From: Akanthomyces muscarius | Lineage: Eukaryota; Ascomycota; Sordariomycetes; Hypocreales; Cordycipitaceae | DNA length: 64,000 nt | Direction of reading: 5' to 3' | Assembly (NCBI RefSeq): GCF_028009165.1 | Contig: NC_079243.1 | Coordinates: 3,782,001 to 3,846,000, forward strand | Shown here: in pieces, positions 9,343 through 20,559 of the stretch | Layout: each line of letters begins with the position of its first letter | Position numbering within the stretch: position 1 is the first letter of the stretch | Translations under genes and position numbers: made by a program | Notes under the pieces: generated by a model | What the model saw: only the letters and a program-made list of their open reading frames with translations | Told to the model about the DNA's origin: nothing | Database searches by the model: none

Positions 9343-11661
9343 ATGTTTGCAACATTCGATAGCAAAAGCCCTGGGACCAGCGCATCCAGCAATCCATCCA
9401 GGGACACTGCATCGTCGACCTCGACCCCCCAGCAGGCGCAGAGGCAGAAACGGCAACAAGTCTCCAGAGCATGCGATCGCTGCCGCACGTACCGCATTAA
9501 ATGCGATAACGAATTTCCGTGCACAAACTGCAGAAGCAAAGACCAGCAATGTAGCAAGAAGAGGGGCCCTGTCAAGACAGCCACGCTTGCGCAGGCGCGT
9601 CACCAAATCGATCATTTGGAGCAGAGGGTCAAGGAACTAGAGCTGGAGCTTCAGGACGAGCGGCGTGCCAGCGCTGCCAACGCCACGCCCGGGACTGATT
9701 CAGATGTCGGCTTTCCCGCGCTACGGGGAAGCTCGTTGAGTAGTCCTGAATCTGACGCTGATGCGACGCTCTCCCCCGTGCACCATGCTGCCGATGGCCT
9801 CCCCACGGACAAGTTCAGTAAGGGAGTTTACGCTAAGCAGAGGGATTCATCACAGCATACGACCTGGTACGGTCCAGGTTCGCTACATTATTTTGCTCTG
9901 CGGTTGAATCGGTTCCTCGAGCTCTCCTTGCCGGAAGCCCAGCCCATCTGCAACCCGCTTGTGGTTCGACATGCGCGCGCGCTGGACGATTCAACCGTTG
10001 CAAATGACTATCTGAGCCCCACGCAAGAGCAATACTTTCTCGACCGCTACTGGCAGTCTTATCACACCGTGTTCCCAGTTCTCGACGAGGCCGATTTCAA
10101 GGAGCACTACACATCACTATGGGCCAAACCCAACAGAGAGCGAAAGCCGTCCGCCGTTGTGGACATCATGCTCGCGCTGTGCATACAAGATACGGCGGCC
10201 ACGACGGGCGACAATCAGTCGCCAGACGATGCTTTCCATAGTGATACCGCTGTTCCCAGTCATTACCGATATTACCAACGATGCCGGACATTGTTGCTAG
10301 CGGAGCTCGAGATACCCACCATCTCAACATTGCAGTGCCAGCTGCTATGTACCTTATACCTGTGCTCAAGGATGCTCCAGAACACAGCGGACAGCACGTG
10401 CGCCCATGCCGTGCGCATAGCTTACATGCTGGGTCTGCACATGGACCCCGCGAATTCGTTGCCTCGTCGGGAGAGAGAGCTGCGGAAACGCCTGTGGTGG
10501 ACCCTACACGTGCTTGAGACCAAGATCAGCTTGAAGCTGGGACGCCCTTTTCTGGTGCACAGCTCAGAGGCCACTTGCCCCATGCCTTCCGATGATTATG
10601 AAACGGCTGCATCTGGATCCAGCTTTGCCCCTCTCGGTGAGAACGCTACATGGCTCACATGGAGCCTCCACCTCACAAAACTGTTCCGGATTGCCAGGGC
10701 AGCCTCGACAGACTTCTACCGCAGGGACATTCGGTGCTTCCACCGAGGAAGCAAGACTGCAATGGTCCAGTCCGAAGCCTGTTTCGGCATTTTGAAGCCA
10801 CATATGGACCGACTGGAGCAGTGGACTATAGACCTGCCACAGGTGCTTCAACCGAAGCGTCAAACCGGCGGCCGCCCTTTCTCAATCGACAACAGAGGCT
10901 TGACGCTCGAAATCGAGCCATTTGCGCCTCTTTGGCTACAGCGACAGCGCTTCCTCCTGGAACTCATGTACCATGACCTTTGTACGAACCTATACCGACC
11001 ATTCATCCCATTCGATGCTATGCAGCATTCTGGGTCTAGACCCCTAACCGACTCTGCGGCTGTCAAGTGTGCCGCGCACGCGACTGCCCTGACAAACATT
11101 CTTCACGAGGTGCTCTCCAAGACTAGCATCTTGGCCGGTTTTCATGAAGCCTTGCAGTGGCAATGGAACGCGGCCCTGTCGCTCGTCGGCTTTGTTCTGG
11201 CTTATCGAGCGTCTCCTTTGATGCCCGGATTATCCACCTCGCGTGCGGCCATGACCACCTCAGTTACCGTGTTTGAGCTTTTCGCAGGCATGGACGGCTT
11301 CTCTGCCGCAGCTGGCACCGCAGCGGATATTCTGCGCGAACTGAGTGCAGCCCTGGACGTAATCGCACCGAAGAACTCTGCTAGTCCCGATATTGAAGGT
11401 CTCCTCGCCGCCCCTGTTCCTCCGACCGAGATGCACGCCATGGACGGCAACTGGTTCGCGTCACCGCTGCAAATGCCCGATATTCCAGATCCCTTTGGCT
11501 GCGATGACTCGGTGATGCAGGATCTCTGGACAGCGGAAGCCGAATTTGACCTGGTCAACGCTGCGGATATTTACCCCGGCTTGGACTTGCTATTACCGGG
11601 TAGCCGTGTGCTCGGCCAAGGCCATTGGGAATATGCTCAACCCAATTTTGACAAAGACTGA
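9343..11661 (+). CDS. Zn2Cys6 (Gal4-type) transcription factor with fungal_trans domain
   Basis: An intronless 772-residue regulator. The binuclear zinc cluster is at residues 44-70 with spacing CX2CX6CX5CX2CX6C (CDRCRTYRIKCDNEFPCTNC and on). It is preceded by a Ser/Thr/Gln-rich leader and followed at 83-110 by a heptad-like coiled coil (IDHLEQRVKELELELQ), the usual dimerisation element. The fungal_trans middle homology domain spans about 230-560, with FLDRYWQSYHTVFPVLDEAD and RRERELRKRLWWTLHVLE. The acidic C-terminus (about 690-772, many Asp/Glu and aromatics) may be the activation region. The protein should sit in the nucleus and bind CGG half-sites. Its target pathway is unknown, and none of the adjacent genes forms an obvious cluster with it. 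Confidence 0.92.
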   Translation: MFATFDSKSPGTSASSNPSRDTASSTSTPQQAQRQKRQQVSRACDRCRTYRIKCDNEFPCTNCRSKDQQCSKKRGPVKTATLAQARHQIDHLEQRVKELELELQDERRASAANATPGTDSDVGFPALRGSSLSSPESDADATLSPVHHAADGLPTDKFSKGVYAKQRDSSQHTTWYGPGSLHYFALRLNRFLELSLPEAQPICNPLVVRHARALDDSTVANDYLSPTQEQYFLDRYWQSYHTVFPVLDEADFKEHYTSLWAKPNRERKPSAVVDIMLALCIQDTAATTGDNQSPDDAFHSDTAVPSHYRYYQRCRTLLLAELEIPTISTLQCQLLCTLYLCSRMLQNTADSTCAHAVRIAYMLGLHMDPANSLPRRERELRKRLWWTLHVLETKISLKLGRPFLVHSSEATCPMPSDDYETAASGSSFAPLGENATWLTWSLHLTKLFRIARAASTDFYRRDIRCFHRGSKTAMVQSEACFGILKPHMDRLEQWTIDLPQVLQPKRQTGGRPFSIDNRGLTLEIEPFAPLWLQRQRFLLELMYHDLCTNLYRPFIPFDAMQHSGSRPLTDSAAVKCAAHATALTNILHEVLSKTSILAGFHEALQWQWNAALSLVGFVLAYRASPLMPGLSTSRAAMTTSVTVFELFAGMDGFSAAAGTAADILRELSAALDVIAPKNSASPDIEGLLAAPVPPTEMHAMDGNWFASPLQMPDIPDPFGCDDSVMQDLWTAEAEFDLVNAADIYPGLDLLLPGSRVLGQGHWEYAQPNFDKD

Positions 11662-12055
11662 TAATGGCCTCGTATCTGAGCATTCAATGAGGATTTGCGC
11701 GACATCTCCAAAGCGGAGCTGCCAAACCACTGCCCAATTCAGAAACCGCTCGCTCCTGCTGCGCCCCCGTCGTTGCGGAATGCCCAGCTTTCGCGACTGT
11801 GACCGTACTCAGCTGCAAGAAAATCATGGAGACAAAGTCTTTGAAGCTGGCAAAGGCATAGAAATTTTTTTCAATCATCTGCGCGATAACAGATTTGTCT
11901 GATGCAGGTCAACCGCAAGTTTTGAAGCGGTACAAGTCAGCGAGTGGCCTTTATAGAGCGGCAGACTGGGCCGCAGGCGGTGAACAGCCAAGACAAGCGT
12001 ATCCCCGCTCAGAATATGAGATTTCTGACAAAATTAGAGATTTATATGGTTTGTT
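11662..12055. other. Intergenic region
   Basis: A 394-bp gap between the regulator's stop codon and the phosphotransferase relic. Nothing is recognised in it. Confidence 0.4.
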
Positions 12056-12690
12056 CTAATACAATTCGGAATCTCCATACACGACTACCAACTGCTCCCA
12101 TGACACGGCGTCTTTGTAGATGAGCTCAGCTACCAAGCGAACGTCCCACAGCGCGCGGTGCAGAAAGCTATACGTACAACGATGAATAATGTCCGCTCGC
12201 TTGGTCCCTAGTATCGCAGATGGCGTTGTCTTGGAGGTGGGAACGGGGTCTGATTGTCGTGTTTTACCTTCCACGTTTGCAAGACTGTTGCGGACAAGCT
12301 TCCGAAAGTCAATATTGACTTGTTTCTGCTCATCCGGCATTCCGGGAAACGTGATGAACTCGAGCGAGACAGCCAAACGTTCCAATGGGGCGGGGCCGGC
12401 GCCGCTCCAGTCTAGAATGCCCGTCAGGTTGTAGGCGCCGTCGAACAGGAGATTTGTGACAGAGCGGAAAGGGACCATGAACCCGGTCTTCAATGATGGT
12501 GTGGGTGATGGCAGACTTCAGAATCCAACCTGTTGTCCGTCACTTGGGGTCTTGGGCATGCGTCTCGAGAGCGAAATTGCATCGTGAAGCTTGTTTGTGG
12601 CTGACTCCAAGTCGTCGAGAGTAGCCCAGGCGGCGCCAGGGACCAAGCCAAGCATCGCTCCCGAGCATCGGCGATGATAGCGACAAGTAG
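12056..12690 (-). pseudogene. Aminoglycoside-phosphotransferase-fold (APH) gene relic
   Basis: The minus strand from 12493 to 12056 reads NLLFDGAYNLTGILDWSGAG, then PLERLAVSLEFITFPGM, and later RADIIHRCTYSFLHRALWD. This matches the C-terminal lobe of fungal APH/choline-kinase-like proteins, with the metal-binding D in ILDW retained. Just upstream, VHGPFPLCH is readable in another frame, which is the usual lead-in to the catalytic loop HxDxxxxN. The loop itself is missing and the frame changes at that point. Further upstream a third piece (WATLDDLESATNKLHDAISL) ends in a stop. No complete N-lobe or start exists before the minisatellite at 12749. I read it as a decayed gene. A short spliced gene is possible, but it would lack the catalytic base. 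Confidence 0.6.
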
Positions 12691-12748
12691 CAAAGTAGCT
12701 AGGAATGTAGACTTGCAGCTCTCAGCTGCATTAGCTCAAGATAATTGT

Positions 12749-12828
12749 CATTAGCGAAAAATTCCATTGGCGAAAAAGTCCATTAGCGAAAAAGTCCATT
12801 AGCGAAAAAGTCCATTAGCGAAAAAGTC
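12749..12828. repeat. 16-bp minisatellite, five copies
   Basis: Five head-to-tail copies of CATTAGCGAAAAAGTC. The last three are identical; the first has ATTC at its end and the second CATTGG at its start. The array is exactly 80 bp and sits immediately upstream of the phosphotransferase relic. Confidence 0.95.
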
Positions 12829-13461
12829 CAAGAAAGGCGCGCGGATGTTGTAGAATCACAGCAGGCGAAATGCGTCAAGCCGCAGCCAGCAATCCGTTGC
12901 GGGGGTAGCTCGTAGCTGGACTCGGTTGTCGTCCCTCTTTTTCTTTTCCTTTTTTCGATATCAAGGCCGCTAGTATTAGTGCGCATGGATTTCGTATCAT
13001 CAATCATGTTTGCATGAATTCTGCACTCGTACAGTTAAGCAGAAAATTTCTGTGTTAACCTTCCTGGGAGTATGGCAGTGCTGCCTTACAGATGCCCAGG
13101 CAAGACTAAGTGCGCGGACTGCTTTGTCGAGCCAACTCCATGCAGTTCTTTACGTGGCCTTCGCAACGCCAACAAATGCACCAACAGTTTTTGGAGCCGT
13201 ACTACTGAAACTATCCTGGCGGCGGATAAGAAGTGTTTTTCCTCGGACGAGGCGGTAAATAAATCTATACATTGATCGGCTATTGTACAGCCAGGATTCA
13301 CACGATGCTAAGAACCTGCGCAAAGCATTGAGAGACAAAAATCGCCTTTTTGGTACAACCGATAGCAAAATGGCATGCCGAATGCGCGAAAACGTCTAAA
13401 CACAGGAAAGGAGTAAATTGAAGAAAGAGGCTGAGAAAGAAGGTAGCATGAACAGCACCTC
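12829..13461. other. Intergenic region
   Basis: About 630 bp between the minisatellite and the 3' end of the ABC transporter gene. Several small open frames are present, with no recognisable product. Confidence 0.35.
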
Positions 13462-16400
13462 TCAGCGAAATCCACACAACATGGGTGCAGTCTGCGGCGT
13501 CAGTAAGTTCTCCATCCTTCCGCCATTCATCGCGATCATGAAATCTACCCCTTCGGTCGTCTCCTGCCGGTGTGCAACTGTGATTACTGTGCAATCTTGA
13601 AACTCGGCGTGCATGGCTTGTTGAGCGTCCGATTCTCGCAGGGCGTCAAGCTTACTCGTTGCCTCATCAATCAGGACCAGATTGCTGCCAGTCTCTTGGC
13701 GGCGAATGATGGCTCGAGCTATAGAGAATAGCTGCATCTCGCCCTTGGAATACCCCACATCCGGAAGCATCGCGTCAAGGCCGCCTTTCTGGGCCAGCTG
13801 GTCCCACAAGTCCAACTCGGTGAGCACATTCGTTAGATCTTGGTCTCTCTTCGCTTTCTTTTCTGCATCGTCGATGTCTTCATCGTTCATTGTAAATGGC
13901 AAGAGGTTCCTCCTCACAGTGTCGTTAAACTGCACCGGATCTTGGGTGATGGTGATGACACGCGATCGAAGAACATCAGGATCAATGTCCGCAATGTTGA
14001 CTTCATCAATCTCCACAGTGCCACTGTAGTACATAAATCCAAGCAATGTCATCAAAATAGAGCTTTTCCCACTGCCTGTTCGTCCGATGATGCCAACTTT
14101 GTCCTGGGCATCAACAGCAACTGTAAAATCTCGCAGGACCGGCGGCACATCATCAGCTGGTTTATAACGAGACGACACTCCGCTCATTTCAACAACACCA
14201 GAAAATGGCCAATCTCGTTCCAGGTTGGCTCCTTCTGTAGGCTGTTTTTCTTGAGGTGTATCATTTTTAAATGTTTCCAATCTTGCGAGCGCAGCGACTG
14301 CTGGTTCAGATCCATCCCAAACTTCGAGTGCGAGAACCGACAATCGGGGGAGCTCCATGGCAGCTAAAAATGAGATCCCTACCGCGGACCCTGAACTGCC
14401 GTGTGTTGTCCATACAACAACGGACACCAAAGTAAACGCCACAGATGCAACCACGAGGCCAAGAATCAGCCATAGCCATTGCTGAATACATAGCATGAGA
14501 TAATAAGGCTGTTGCGAGTTGTCAAGGAGGCGGTAGCCATTTGCCAAGTTTTGCTCGCGCCAGCCAAAGGCTTGAATGTGAAGTAGGCCGTTTGTAGTCT
14601 CAGTAAAGAAAGTGCATAACGGTGTCCTCTCATCATGGTTCAAGTGACGTACTCGTCTCGAGGTTCTCAGGTAGAACCTCTGGACTAGAACAACTGCAAC
14701 TAAAATCGCAGGAAGTGCCGCAGACATATATGTCACATTTGACAAAAGAATGCCAACAGTCGCCAAACACTCGAAAAACATGTACTGGTTCCGGAAAAAG
14801 TAGTAAGGAAGAATCCTGGCGAGCAGGCTGGAATCCAGACTGAATCGACTCAAAAGATTGTCCGGCTTCGTGCTGGTGAGGTAGCCCATCGTGGCGCGCA
14901 TAGTGGTTTTGAGAAGCTGTCCATGGAGTGTCACAGCGGCACGCACAGCAACAACACAATAGAGTAACCAATAAATGTAAGCGACAAGAAAGCAAGCAAA
15001 GGCAGAAAGGAACGCGTAACCAATAAAGAAAGAGCCTTGAGTTGGGCCAACTTCAGTCCAAACTCGCATGTATAACTGGGGTATAACTTCGCTGCTGGCC
15101 AATAGCAAGGCGAGAAGAGTCATTCCGAAGCATGTCCACCTTCCGGCGCTGTCAATGAAAGTGAGATAGAGCTTTAGAAAGCCAATCTTCTTGCTAGCAT
15201 CATCGTTCAAATCAGCAGAATTCCTCCGGTTGGTAGGCCATGATAAGCTGATAAGAGCCTTTTCTTTGGCCTCGGCTTCTTCAGAGATCCACGGTCTGGC
15301 TGAGCTCAGGTATCGCCGAATCTTTGGAAGACGAGTGGGGTTGATGTGACCAGCCCGATCCAGAGTTACCTGTCCGTCTTCGTGTATAGTAATCATCGCA
15401 TCGGCGACATCCAAAACTTCGGGCAGGTACGTCGACAGGAGGACAGTAGAGCCGGCTCTTCGCAGAGCACCATCCGGGCCGCACAGGTCAAACAAAACTT
15501 GCGTTGCAGTCGTTCGATCGAGGGAGCTGAAGCTGTCATCGATGATAGTAATGTCACAGCGTGCAAATACAGCTCTGGCTAAACAGACGCGTTGGCGCTG
15601 CCCGCTAGTCAACATGAGGCCATTCGCACCAACAAAATAACCGTCGCCACCAGGCAGTCGTGCCAAATCTTCGCCAAGCTGACACGCTTCTATTGCGTCT
15701 GCATATCGCACGGCATCAAACTTGAAGTGGCCAATGATGTTGTCGCGGATAGACGCATCCTTGAGCCAGACATCGGGCCCACAGTAGGCAATGTTAACTT
15801 TGTCGGTATAAACGTAACCGTTATCATTTCTTGTTTCGCCTAAGATGCTCTGAAGAAAAGTCGACTTGCCAGAGCCGTTTGGGCCAACGACACCTGATAC
15901 TGAGCCGCGGTGGAAAGCGAGAGTGATTTCTGAGAGCAAACGCTCGTCCATCTCAGCTGGTCCAATACTGGCGTTGGCAAATTGAATGATGCCCCCAGGG
16001 CTATGAGCAGGCTGGCGCGATCTCATTACTTCCGAACCATAGTGCGTGGGTAGGAGCTCATAAGTTTGAGGACTGGCAGAGGGGTCCCATTTGACCCGTG
16101 AATCATTGCGTTCTTCTAGAAGAAGATATTTTTGAATTCGGCCGAAGCACGCAGTCATGCTTGCGATGTCCGAGTACGCGCTCAGAGCTCTGGCTGTAGG
16201 GGCCTGAATGAGACTCACAACGGCGAGGGTTGGGAACACTTGCGAAGAAGACAATCTTCCGTCGAACCCACTCAAGAAGAACGCGGCCGCAATTACAGCG
16301 ACGGGCGTGCCAATATCGGCAAGCTGCTGCGTCATATTCATAAGCGCCATAAAAAAGCGAAATGGTTTAGACATCTCCATTTCTTCAACGCGAAGCTTGT

Positions 16401-17877
16401 GGATCTGATCAAGCATGGTAGGACCAAGTCCCAGCATTTTAATAGCCGGCAGTTGTTTGATGACTTCTGCAGTCTTTGCGAGCCTGATCTCTGTGCTGCT
16501 GTTCCATTTGGCCGCCGCAGGGGCAATGGCAAGGCTGAGCAGATAGGAGTAAATATTAGTGCCGAGAACAGGCAACAAGACGAAGAAGCAAGAAGAGCCA
16601 ATAAACTTTGACAGCAGATACACGCCAAGCCCAACTTCAAAAATTGTAAGAGGGACATCGATAAAGCTGGCCAGGCTACGAATGAGCTCATCCATATCAG
16701 TGTCTATGTGCGTAAGCACTGCGGACTTTTTGGCGTCGCGCTCACTGAGAACATGCGTCTTCTCCATGAGTTGGGCAACAACGCCCCCGCGAACCTTTGT
16801 GATGAAACGATTTGTTCGCTGCATGGCCGAAGTCCTCGACAAAGTAAGGGTAATGTAGAGAATGAGTGTGCCAACGGACATGCCACACCTTTCTCCAACA
16901 GAGATCAAATACCCCTCGCCATGATTGTCGAACTCTGCTATCCGAATGACTCGCTCTATAAGAAGAGGTTGAAGAAAGTTGAGCACAGCATTGAGCAAGC
17001 GAGGACACATGAGCAAGAGCATGTCCCATTTCCAGGCCCATAAACACGAACGAAGCAGTCGAAATCGTGATTGGGCGATACTGTCGTGACTCCATTGCTC
17101 GTGTAACTCGTTAAATAATCGTCTGGAAGATAGGTCTTGGCCAAGCTTATCCTTGTCCTGATGTCGTACAACCTCACCGAAGCCGGTCATGAAAATGGGG
17201 TCCAGGAATAGCAAAAAGGTTCTCGTAAGGAAACCACTTGCGGCCTGCTTTCCAGTCGTTTCTCGGACTTGGTCATTGATGATGAGAGACTCTTTCGGTA
17301 TTTCTTCGAGAATGATTAGACAGAGGCGCAAAGAGGCCGCAGCAACGGCAATGCCTCCGAGCGCGTCAAGTCCAGAACGCAGAAGAAACGTTCGGCTCTT
17401 TGCAATGTCCACCAAGAAGGTGGATAAAAGGTACAACGCAAAGAGGGACGAGGAACGAACGGAGTGCTTATGACCCACATACACCATGATGGCGACATTA
17501 GTAGCAGCGACAAGTTCAAACGAGGCCGCAGGTATTGCAGTGCTCGTCTGATCACGGGTACCATATTTGTACAAGCTTAAAGCAGCAACCTTCAGCGCAA
17601 CGAGGGCAGCAGAGAGGATCTAGTTGGGCGCCATTGCCGTCAGAGCTTGTGCATCAAGAGGCGATTGGCTATGGCGTCTTACCAGCTTGATCGAGAGCAA
17701 CGGGCTTGTTCGAATGTAGACGGGCTCTAGTCGGTAACGGTTGGCGAACACAAGGAATAGAGCAATTCCAATTATCGAAGGAATAATCTCTAGAATGATT
17801 ACCGTGAGCTTTGGAGAGTAACCGAAGATATCAATAGGTCGGTCCCAGAGGGTGCGGTCGGTGCCAAGAGTGGACAT
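13462..17877 (-). CDS. ABCC-family (MRP-type) ABC transporter
   Basis: Two exons, 17877-17683 and 17619-13462, with a 63-nt intron (GTAAGA donor, AACTAG acceptor), give 1450 residues, the usual length for a fungal full-size ABCC exporter. The order is an N-terminal hydrophobic TMD0-like segment, TMD1, NBD1 (Walker A GVVGPNGSGKST near residue 640, signature LTSGQRQRVCLARAVF, Walker B ITIIDDSFSSLD), TMD2, and NBD2 (Walker A GIIGRTGSGKSS near 1240, Walker B LVLIDEATSKLD, H-loop TVAHR). Such pumps export drugs, conjugates or secondary metabolites at the plasma or vacuolar membrane; the substrate is unknown. Both ATP sites look imperfect: NBD1 lacks the catalytic Glu and the H-loop His (STYLPEV), and NBD2 has YSKGE in place of LSxGQ. 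The first exon is supported by frame continuity (SPLLSIKL to ILSAALVALKVAAL). Confidence 0.92.
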
Positions 17878-19423
17878 CTTGACTGTGCCGCGCTCCGAGG
17901 ACGCCTTTCTTCCGGAGCACAGCAGGCTACGACGCTGGAAGGGTAAGCGAAACGAGGAGCAAGTTCACTGCGAAGCAGATATAGCGCAGCAAAGGAACGC
18001 TATTCTCGCGCGAGAATGTGGAGGATGAAGAATTTTGTCGCCTGTTGCGAGACGAAACCAGTAAATAAATGGGATCGGTGGGCTGACATGGGAGCCCAGC
18101 CAACCAGACAAAGAAAGGCAAGGCCAACCTCGCCGGCAGAGCGCCAGTAGCCCGCACCCAGCACGGTAGGTTGCATTGAAATGGTTGTCCAGCGTTATGG
18201 AGTAGAACTAGTTATTTTACTGGTAGTGTTGCGGTCGCAGGAGAAACTAGCTGCCCATAGCTAGCGCAGGATGCATGTTCGCGGAGCAAGGCTCCAGGTC
18301 CCCCCGACGCGGCGCATTCGGGGATCCCCACGTTCAGCATTCGAGCGTCCCCTTGTATTTGGATAGTTTTGATGGCCAGTGGTAAACCGGTCAGCCTGTG
18401 GCGCGAATGGCGACGATACCATGACTATTGGAGGAGAGCAGACCTCTCTTCTGTGTGCTTGACAGGGAGATTGGAGGCTATGCGCGAGGTCCCTTTTCGC
18501 TCGTTGTCTTCCTTTCCCCACAAGCCTATTCGCGGGTTTGGCGAGAACAAAGTTCCCCCAGCCCCCTCTCCTCATCTTCTCTGCCGCCAATGCCGCCTCC
18601 ATCCCGCTGCCCCCGCTCCCGCCAATAAAGGCCCTGGTCTCGCCTGGACCAAGCAGCTCATAGTCAGTGAACAGCAAGCTCACATGCCAATCAGCGAGAG
18701 CGGTTACGCGCCGACGTGATAGCTGACCTCGCCTCCCGACCACTCCGTGCGTGCGTGGCTTGGGGGCCGCAAAGCTTCTCAAACCAGCCCACCAACTTAA
18801 AATTCAGGCTGTAACTAACGTAGTTATAATCACTACTAAATGTGTGGGGGCCATGATCTCCTCGCAGTAGGGGGAACCGGATTTGCTCACTGGTTCGAAA
18901 AGATGGCAAAGAAGTTGGTGGCGCCCGGCCTGGATTCCGGGGGAATTTGCCCGCGGTCGCACTTGGACAGCACCCCGGACAGTTTTGTGTTTGGTAGAAA
19001 TCGCAGCGAAAATTGACGAATGCGCAAAATGTCGTCCTAGGTGTCTCTGGTGTGCCTCATCGCCCAAGCCATATCTTACCTTTCTCGGACAAGACAAGAT
19101 GGCGACGGCCCCAGCCAGTGCGTGGGACAAGAGCTGCTGGGGTGTACACTGCGTATGTCTTTTCTGGTTTTATTAGGGCGCGTTTCAGACTATCACAATG
19201 GTTGGCGAGGCACTGGCGCTGCCTCGAAAGCACACGAGAGTACAACTTGCGTGGTATTCGCACATGTCGAACAAAGGTGAGAATTCCTACCAACGTTGAG
19301 GGCATTCCCAGCGCCACCCATACACCACCAATCTCCGGAGGTTAGCTTCAGGCTGCGACCACCGCGACTATGCAACATGATGGTAGACGACGGCAGCGAC
19401 TTGAGCTATGCCAAATATTAGTT
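17878..19423. other. Gene-free region
   Basis: About 1.5 kb upstream of the ABC transporter. Open frames up to 173 codons occur on both strands but overlap each other and show no domain. The first few hundred bases should hold the transporter promoter. Confidence 0.4.
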
Positions 19424-19538
19424 ATGCCTCGGGTCGAGTTTGTTTATTGTAAGCCATTTCCAAATGTTTACAGGCCTATCACGGCCCTGCGATGACACCG
19501 TGATAGCATGCTTATAGTGGGGTGGCAGCTAAAGAAAG
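19424..19538 (+). repeat. Left copy of a diverged direct repeat flanking the transposon
   Basis: This 115-bp stretch begins ATGCCTCGGGTCGA and ends TAGTGGGGTGGCAGCTAAAG. It matches 21713-21827 in the same orientation and with the same length. Identity is strong at both ends and weaker in the middle. Similarity continues some 25 bp further (TAGATGCAGTGAA against TAGAGGCAGTGAA). Confidence 0.75.
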
Positions 19539-19835
19539 AAAGAGGCACGGCCCGGCTAGATGCAGTGAAGGCTCAGCATACTCAGACATCTCGAGCGAGG
19601 TCAAAAGTTTCTACCAAAGTAAAACGTGTTTTCAGCGCCCCATGTATCCTACCCATCTCCACCGATATGATTGGCATGATACAAGAACCGATCAAGAAAA
19701 CTGCGATGGCACGTTTCCATGAGCTTTGGCTGCGCCGTAACACGTAGTCATGGTGAAGCAGACCGACGTCATGACTTGCCTATGTAACTATGGGCTGTAG
19801 GCGTAGGCTGGAAGCACCGCGACAGCACGACGCGA

Positions 19836-19879
19836 TAACGTCGGCCACCCACTTCTTGGCCCTACCCACATCTCGGCGC
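19836..19879 (+). repeat. Left 44-bp terminal inverted repeat
   Basis: Begins TAACGTCGGCCACCCACTTC and ends CATCTCGGCGC. It is identical over all 44 bases to the reverse complement of 21632-21675. It is GC-rich and contains several CpA dinucleotides that have not been mutated. Confidence 0.95.
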
Positions 19880-20559
19880 GACACGCGTCTTCAACACCAC
19901 TTTCTAGATGCCGCATAACGAATCTAAAAAAAAATTATAATAATATAATAAATACACTATTAGATATAAAATTAACTAAATAATCACTTTATAGCTTTAA
20001 TTCTTAGAATATTATATGTAACCCCTATTAGTTATATCTTAAGCTAGCTATATATGTTTTTAATGTCTATAATTTTAATAAAGACAGAATTAGGGTTAGA
20101 ATTAACTTTCTTCTATTATTTTTATAGTAATAGCTTTTTTACTATATAGAGTTTTATATTCTCTTATTTTAAGAAGAGTATTTAGGCTTATTAGGTATAA
20201 AATTACTTTATAATCTTATATTATATTAGCTATAAAGTATACTAGCTAGTTAAAAGATATATACTATTAGAAAGAAGGTGTTAGAGTTAATATATATTAG
20301 TAGGTGTTTTAAACTCTAATAGGGCTTCTATAGGTACTAATTTTAGCTCTAAAGGAGATATTTTTAGTATTATTAGGAGCGGATTAATAAGTAACTTACT
20401 TATTAGTAGTTTTACTATATTAACTAGCTATAAGCTAGCTTTTTACTACTTAGTATAAATATTTTAATTTAATAGACTAGCTACTCTAATAATAATATAA
20501 CTTTTAAGAAAAATTCTTTTTCTAATAGGTAAGGAATTATTATTATTAAGCTAACTACT

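Noticed and set aside
18261..18782. 173-codon minus-strand frame upstream of the transposon
   Set aside because: No recognisable motif, competing frames on both strands, and no matching splice sites or start context.
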